64,000 nucleotides of DNA from Diploscapter coronatus (lineage: Eukaryota > Nematoda > Chromadorea > Rhabditida > Rhabditidae). The notes below the pieces were generated by a model. It did not search any database. It was not told the DNA's origin and saw nothing but the letters and a program-made list of their open reading frames with translations. The stretch is from the NCBI GenBank assembly GCA_964036155.1, contig OZ038422.1, positions 310,001 to 374,000 on the forward strand, read 5' to 3'. The translations under genes were made by a program, and so were the position numbers. Below are positions 59,301-64,000 of the stretch, one piece after another. The first letter of the stretch is position 1; the number at the start of each line of letters is the position of its first letter.

Positions 59301-61292
59301 TATAAAAAATATATTATATGCAAATGGATATGGAATTGAAGGATGAGATGGTAGATAATGCATCTTATTATTTAAATCAAGACGGGAGCGGTCTAGCGCA
59401 GTGGCTGTGGGCGTCACTGCCTAGAACAGGGTCCCAAGTTGGCCTCCCGCTCCTACCCAAACCAACGGGGTTTAAGAATGTTGATAGTGGGCTAAATTAC
59501 GGAGAATTTACCTAAAACCTTTCGACTGTTGCACACAACAACAATCTGTCCTCGGGACGGACCACTAGTCCTATGTGACTAGGATAGGCCGACTGTCCCA
59601 TTGCGAACGATACAATTGTTTTATACTATTATTTCAGACCGCTGCAAGCTCATTGCTAGAAAGCACTAACGAAGCGAACAAGAAGGGAGATGGTGAGTTA
59701 TTTCTCTAATAACTCATTCTATCATTCATTTTCTGTGTCCCAAAATAATAGATAGGAATTATTTTTCAATAAAGACGATTGATATTGCTAGATCCGATAA
59801 TAATAATATTATTCAAATAGGAAAATATCGTAAATGACTCAACTTTCAGCCCATAGCAACATGAACATCCGAGGTGTCTATTTGCATATTGTAACCGACG
59901 CTATTGGCTCCGTTATCGTCATCATCACAGCAATTATCGCTATGTGCTTCCCGGATACTTGGTATTTCGCTTATTTGGACCCATTATTGAGGTAAACTAA
60001 ATTCACCTTATCCATTAATACCGAACTTCAATATTCTAAAGTCAAGTGTCATTCGCTCTTTCTGCCCCCAATTATCTAAACAAAGTATTCAATCATTCGT
60101 ACCATTTGGTATAATGTCTTAAGTTTGGTTTTATTATATATTAAATAAGGCAATTAATAAAAGTAGTACCACAAAAATCTATTAAAAAATATCATAGTGA
60201 GTTTTCTTAGCTGAAAAGTTTGACTCCCAATATTTCATTACGAAATCTCTATCCTATATTCTATTGGTAAGCTATTACTTTCTAAATTGACTCAAAATAT
60301 ACACATTCGTCGAATTGTTGTGGTACTACTTTTATTAATTGCCTTAAATAATCTACTCCTAAAAATTTACGCTAATATTTTAAGTCTAACGCTAGCTTCT
60401 ATGATGTCGTTCTCAGCGTGGGGTCTGGTGAACAAAGCCGCTAAAATTCTGCTGAGGGAAACACCGAAATTCATCGATAACGATAGGCTGAAGGCTACGA
60501 TGAAAAAAGTAGGCACACATTAATTGTGATAAATTTCAAAACCTTATTTTTTCTCAAATCTACAAATTTAATATTTCAGCTAGTTGGCGTTGGTGAAGTT
60601 TCCGACATCGAGGTTTGGACTTTAGTCGGCCAGCGTAACATTTCTACGGCCTACGTCGATTTCTGCAGGTATCTAAGCACTCTCAAAATAGTGTCATTTC
60701 GAATAAGTTATGTTGTCAATGATCGATTACTTGAGACAAACTAAACGGACGCACATATTTGCATTGACAAAGTGTGCACTGCGTATTTACTACAAACAGT
60801 CGTTGCGCATTCATCGATTGAATATGATATAATAGCATAAAGTCTGTTGCAAGCAACGCGTTAATTTTTGCACATCAAATATTCGTCCGTTTTATTTTGA
60901 CTGAAACACGATCGATCTTCGGCAATATCATTATAAAACTGAAAATTGCCTCATTAATAATGCCACCTATAAACTTCTCCAATGAATTAGAAAAATGTTC
61001 AATTTTGGATTAAACAACCTTCAGTCCTGACTCTTACATCAAGGCGATGGAAAAGATGAGACGGCTTTTCCATGGCATAAAAATCCACGCTCTATTTGTC
61101 GAGCCGAAATTCTCGGAGAAATGCATGGACACGCATCGGAGTGCCGATGGAAGAGAAAAGAATCGAAATAAGGCCACGGAAAAATTGGAGGCAGTTTTGA
61201 AAAGTCATCAGAACCCCGATGAAAATTCGAATTCGAATCCGAACCCACCAAGTCAGGAACATGTTACCTTGGTCAAGGTACCCAAAGAATAG
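56355..61292 (+). CDS. SLC30A1-like: Zinc transporter, CDF/SLC30 family (ZnT1 type)
   Basis: Proton-coupled Zn2+ exporter of the plasma membrane or vesicles. 12 exons, 488 aa, all phases close: 56355-56453, 56661-56761, 57153-57223, 57309-57400, 57851-58012, 58709-58831, 59069-59209, 59638-59692, 59850-59991, 60385-60508, 60580-60668, 61025-61292. TM1-TM6 are visible. The TM2 metal site is H105-x3-D109 (ADAYHMLSD) and the TM5 site is H294-x3-D298 (HIVTDAIGSV). Between TM4 and TM5 is a His-rich loop (about 197-240) with HGHSH, HSHSH and a run of four His. The cytosolic C-terminal CDF domain includes VGEVSDIEVWTLVGQRN. HxxxD at both sites and the long His loop fit ZnT1/ZnT10 and C. elegans cdf-1. 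Exon 10 uses an AAG acceptor. The tail ends in an Asn/Pro-rich stretch. Confidence 0.95.
56858..57006. repeat. Hairpin element in a zinc-transporter intron
   Basis: Arms ATTATTAAATGACGGACTTT and AAAGTCCGTTATTTAGTAAT, extended by CAACAGCTATATGACGATC and CATCATATAGAAACTGTCG; the loop carries TTTTTCTCTTTATTTCCTAA. Confidence 0.85.
58089..58201. repeat. Hairpin element, family E
   Basis: GTCGATATTCATTCCGCAAT to GGATATCGACGTTTT with GGAGGAGCGAAATAGCGAGT inside. In a transporter intron. Confidence 0.85.
58550..58680. repeat. Inverted-repeat element in the same transporter intron
   Basis: Arms CGGCCTCTTGTATTCCGCAC and ATGGAATGCAAAAGACCG around a CT-rich centre (CCCCTACCTCCGTCCCTCCC). Confidence 0.85.
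59384..59615 (+). repeat. tRNA-like head of a possible SINE
   Basis: GGGAGCG (59384-59390) can pair with CGCTCCT about 60 bases later, as in an acceptor stem, and TAGCGCAGTGG resembles a Pol III A box. The T-arm/B-box region is not canonical, so this is not a functional tRNA. Downstream TCCTATGTGACTAGGATAGG can fold. It lies in a zinc-transporter intron on the sense strand. Confidence 0.5.
60149..60343. repeat. Element with perfect 26-bp inverted ends
   Basis: GGCAATTAATAAAAGTAGTA followed by CCACAA at 60149-60174 is matched exactly by its complement at 60318-60343. About 143 bp between the arms. Fills most of the transporter intron before exon 60385-60508. Confidence 0.95.
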
Positions 61293-61324
61293 GTAGATTT
61301 ATGTGCTCAAGAAAGCTTCCATAT

Positions 61325-61470
61325 TCGAACGTTGGGACGTGTTTTCCACCGCAAATATCCCCTTATGCGATATGCACTATTCCAGCCAGCTTTGCAATTA
61401 CTATTCTTAATAATGGGGCACGAGATATAATGACTGAATGTTTGCGGTGGAAAACGTCCTCGACGTCTGT
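61325..61470. repeat. Hairpin element, family A
   Basis: ACGTTGGGACGTGTTTTCCA to GGAAAACGTCCTCGACGTCT with CTATTCTTAATAATGGGGCA inside. Probably in the zinc-transporter 3' UTR. Confidence 0.85.
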
Positions 61471-61928
61471 TCATATTTCAAGCATTTCAACAGTATCTTG
61501 ATTTGTTTTAATTGAATAATTTCCAACCAAACAAAATTTCTTCATTCCAATTTTATTGAGCTTCGCTAGACCTTTTCCCTAGTAATTTTCAAAATTACGA
61601 AGTTGCAATATTAAGGATATGCTGTATATTTTCAAATTCAAAATAAGATTTAAGAAGAAAATATCATGAATTTGAAAATATGCTGTATTTTTAAATTTTG
61701 AAATCTCATTAACCAAATCATGTGCGTTGTCATTGTGTTAGCTTTACTTCTGAAGTACCAAATTGTATTTTAGGAGACCTTGAAAGGTAGTAACTGTTTT
61801 GGCTTAGCAACGCATTAATGTATTGCGAATAGATTTAAAAAATCGAATCTCTCTAGCTTGTCTAATCACATGATTTATTTGTATCACTACTTGCATTGCT
61901 ACTTTTCCAGATTGCCTATTTTATAATG

Positions 61929-62072
61929 TTGATGCCGAAATCTGGGAAGTCGAAAATGAGGGGAGAAAGAATGGTTTTAGGCCAGTCTCTCTCCTTTTCC
62001 CGTATTACTCGATTTTCTAATCACTAAAAATAGCCGTGCACCACTTTGCACACCTCCCAGATTTCGACATCA
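61929..62072. repeat. Inverted-repeat element, family D
   Basis: TTGATGCCGAAATCTGGGAA to CTCCCAGATTTCGACATCAA; the interior (GTGCACCACTTTGCACACCT) is almost the same as at 53571-53716. Confidence 0.9.
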
Positions 62073-62510
62073 ATAATATACCATTTTGATGGCTCTTATA
62101 TTCACTTTCTAAATAAAAGAAACTCGCCCTGAAATATATTTGGCCTTACTCTATCTATCGTGATACGTATTCTATTGTGATTGAAATCCTCTTGTATATT
62201 CTTAAAATTCGAACAAAATAGGTCCCTTCCAGTGCCGATATGTGAAAATCTAGGTATATTCCATATTATCCATGATATACATGTTGCATTTATAATTTAT
62301 ACTTTTTTTTTTTTTTAAATATCATGACCATATATCTAGTCGCAGGATGACGAAAAATAAGTGTATCTGTATTTGAACAAGTTATATGGGTTCAATAAAT
62401 ATCATATATATTTTTATCGAATTAAACATGGTTCTAGACCATAATAATATTTAGAAATTATTCTATTTTTAAGTTGTTTAATGTATTTTAGAGATATAAA
62501 TTCCGCATGA

Positions 62511-64000
62511 ATGGGTGATATCAATAACGACGATGATTGCAGCTCCTATACGCGGGAAGTCACTATCGAGATAGATGAGGATTATCTACTTGAACGGCCA
62601 AATAAGGTACGCTTAAAACATTTAGGTATATAAATTATATCTAGGGTTCCCAAGTGGATATTCCAACTCTTATTCTGGATAAATTTTTAGCATAAAAGAT
62701 GATCTGGGTTGTGAATAAGATTTCTGTGAAAAAAATTTCCTAACCGAATAAATAGTAAAAATCCGCCACCCAAAATGAAGATATTTTTGGCAAACTGCGT
62801 TGAGGCAAAAACTGTGACTTGGTTTTGGCACAGAACCGTTTTACCAAATCTATGATCGGTTTAGACTAGGTCTTTCATGACATTTTGGGTTTGAAGGGTA
62901 CTTTCTTTCCGAAATTTTCTGTTTCAAACTACCACAAACGCATCTTTGCAAAGAAGCGAAGCTTGTGGACCCTAATTAAATGATCAGCAGAAATTATTTA
63001 TATATATGAAAACCATGTCAATTTTCAACATACTAATTTCGAGTTTCTAATCAAGCAAAATGTTAATCAAAAATTTAGCCTTTGAGAATTATTACTTGAA
63101 CAATATATTCAAAGTTTATCTAATTAAGTAAATGTTGATTTAATTTGATTATAATTTTTTTCAGAACACTTGCGAAAATAAGCCCTCTTCAAGCGCAATA
63201 AGTATCGTAGGACCGCCGCTATCAAATAAACATTACGACTTTTCTGTACCTAATGATATCTGGTATTTTTTTTACTTTATTTTTAGGCAGTGACGAGCAA
63301 AAGTTCGGGACATTTCGTGGTGTTTGAAAGCTGTGATTTTTCGATTTTTTCATGAATGAACTGTGGGATAAAACTTTGAGAATAATTGTGTTTCGATAGC
63401 TATTTGGAAATCTTAAGCAATGCGAAATAGGGTGAGGGATGGTAGAGAAAACGATTCTTTTCTCACACTATTTCGCATGGTTTGAGATTTTCAAGTTGTC
63501 GTTTTCGATGTCAATCTGCGAGTCTACAAAATCTAAAGAGAATTGTATCAGCAAAAATTGAGATATGAAGCATTTCATAAATCATCAATTGTTTTCAGCT
63601 TTTGTGCGTTACTGTTAGAAAGCGCAAATGGGTTTACAAAAATCATAGTCCGTTATTTTTAGTATATATCAATTAACGCCACACGCCATGGATTTATTGT
63701 ATGTACATTTGAATACTCCTTCTTACACTTCGATGTCTAATTGGGAAACTATTGGAGAGCTAATGAAGATTGACAACGACAAGTTGTTGGTATGTTACCG
63801 GTTTATTAACGATTTATTCAACATATGTAATAAAATTACTCGAAATTATAGACAATAATTCAAATTATGCCACATTGAGGCAGTCTGGAAAAGTATTAGT
63901 AACTTTAGTAATATAGTAACGCACGAAATATCGTATTTATTCTAATAGAAGGGCATCCCTCTATTTTTCGAAAAAATCGATTTTTTTTTTCAAACCTTCA
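62511..64000 (+). CDS. Unrecognised protein, 5' part only
   Basis: Three exons with consistent phases: 62511-62606, 63165-63262 and 63663-63789; the gene continues past the right edge. The ATG lies 19 bases after a TAG acceptor. The first exon is acidic (DINNDDD, EIDEDYLLE), the second Ser/Pro-rich, the third reads SMSNWETIGELMKIDNDKLL. No transmembrane segment, signal peptide or domain is visible in the 107 residues available and I do not recognise the family. A family B hairpin lies in intron 2 (63402-63503). Confidence 0.55.
63402..63503. repeat. Hairpin element, family B (short form)
   Basis: CTATTTGGAAATCTTAAGCA with GCGAAATAGGGTGAGGG on one side, CTCACACTATTTCGC and GAGATTTTCAAGTTGTC on the other. 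Confidence 0.75.

Larger units (their letters stand above)
61293..62510. other. Spacer downstream of the zinc transporter
   Basis: Contains a family A hairpin (61325-61470) starting 33 bases past the stop, a family D element (61929-62072) and AT-rich unique sequence. A TAG acceptor (62489-62491) 19 bases before the next ATG may be a trans-splice site. Confidence 0.5.

Noticed and set aside
59384..59455. Functional tRNA gene
   Set aside because: The B box and T-arm are not canonical and no convincing anticodon arm forms.

Overview
The window is eukaryotic nuclear DNA and almost certainly nematode. Genes are densely split by mostly short AT-rich introns ending in TTTTCAG. Several start codons lie just downstream of a lone 3' splice acceptor, as with spliced-leader trans-splicing. 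The gene set includes a pair of Str/Srh-type 7TM chemoreceptor-like genes and a TGF-beta type I receptor. I cannot name the species. All gene models were built by eye from splice sites and reading-phase continuity; no search was run.

Layout. 1-6971 (-): EDRF1-like protein, 3' end beyond the left edge. 7725-17478 (+): SCAPER orthologue, 34 exons, divergent from EDRF1. 20911-24731 (+): TLC-domain (TLCD1/2, FLD-1-like) membrane protein. 26445-29470 (+): SNIP1, FHA domain. 31072-36230 (-): TGF-beta type I receptor Ser/Thr kinase, 17 exons. 42221-43093 (-): secreted galaxin-like double-cysteine repeat protein. 44108-45431 (-): broken 7TM receptor copy; 47094-49070 (-): its intact neighbour. 51728-55468 (-): short ionotropic glutamate receptor without an amino-terminal domain. 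56355-61292 (+): zinc transporter (CDF/ZnT1 type). 62511-right edge (+): unrecognised acidic protein, incomplete.

The conserved genes have unrelated roles (ER/ciliary, membrane lipid, spliceosome-associated, signalling, zinc export), so this is an ordinary chromosome segment, not a functional cluster. The right half is richer in lineage-specific sensory and secreted genes and has longer gene-poor stretches.

The most unusual layer is the repeat content. More than 30 short (50-200 bp) hairpin or terminal-inverted-repeat elements, in at least a dozen arm-sequence families, sit in introns and spacers. Many families with unrelated arms share a similar inner stem, purine-rich GAAATAGTRTRGG on one side and CCCAYACTATTTCTC on the other. 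The same pyrimidine motif recurs in the 17.9-20.2 kb spacer. I know of no named element with this organisation. No CRISPR, rRNA or convincing functional tRNA was seen.
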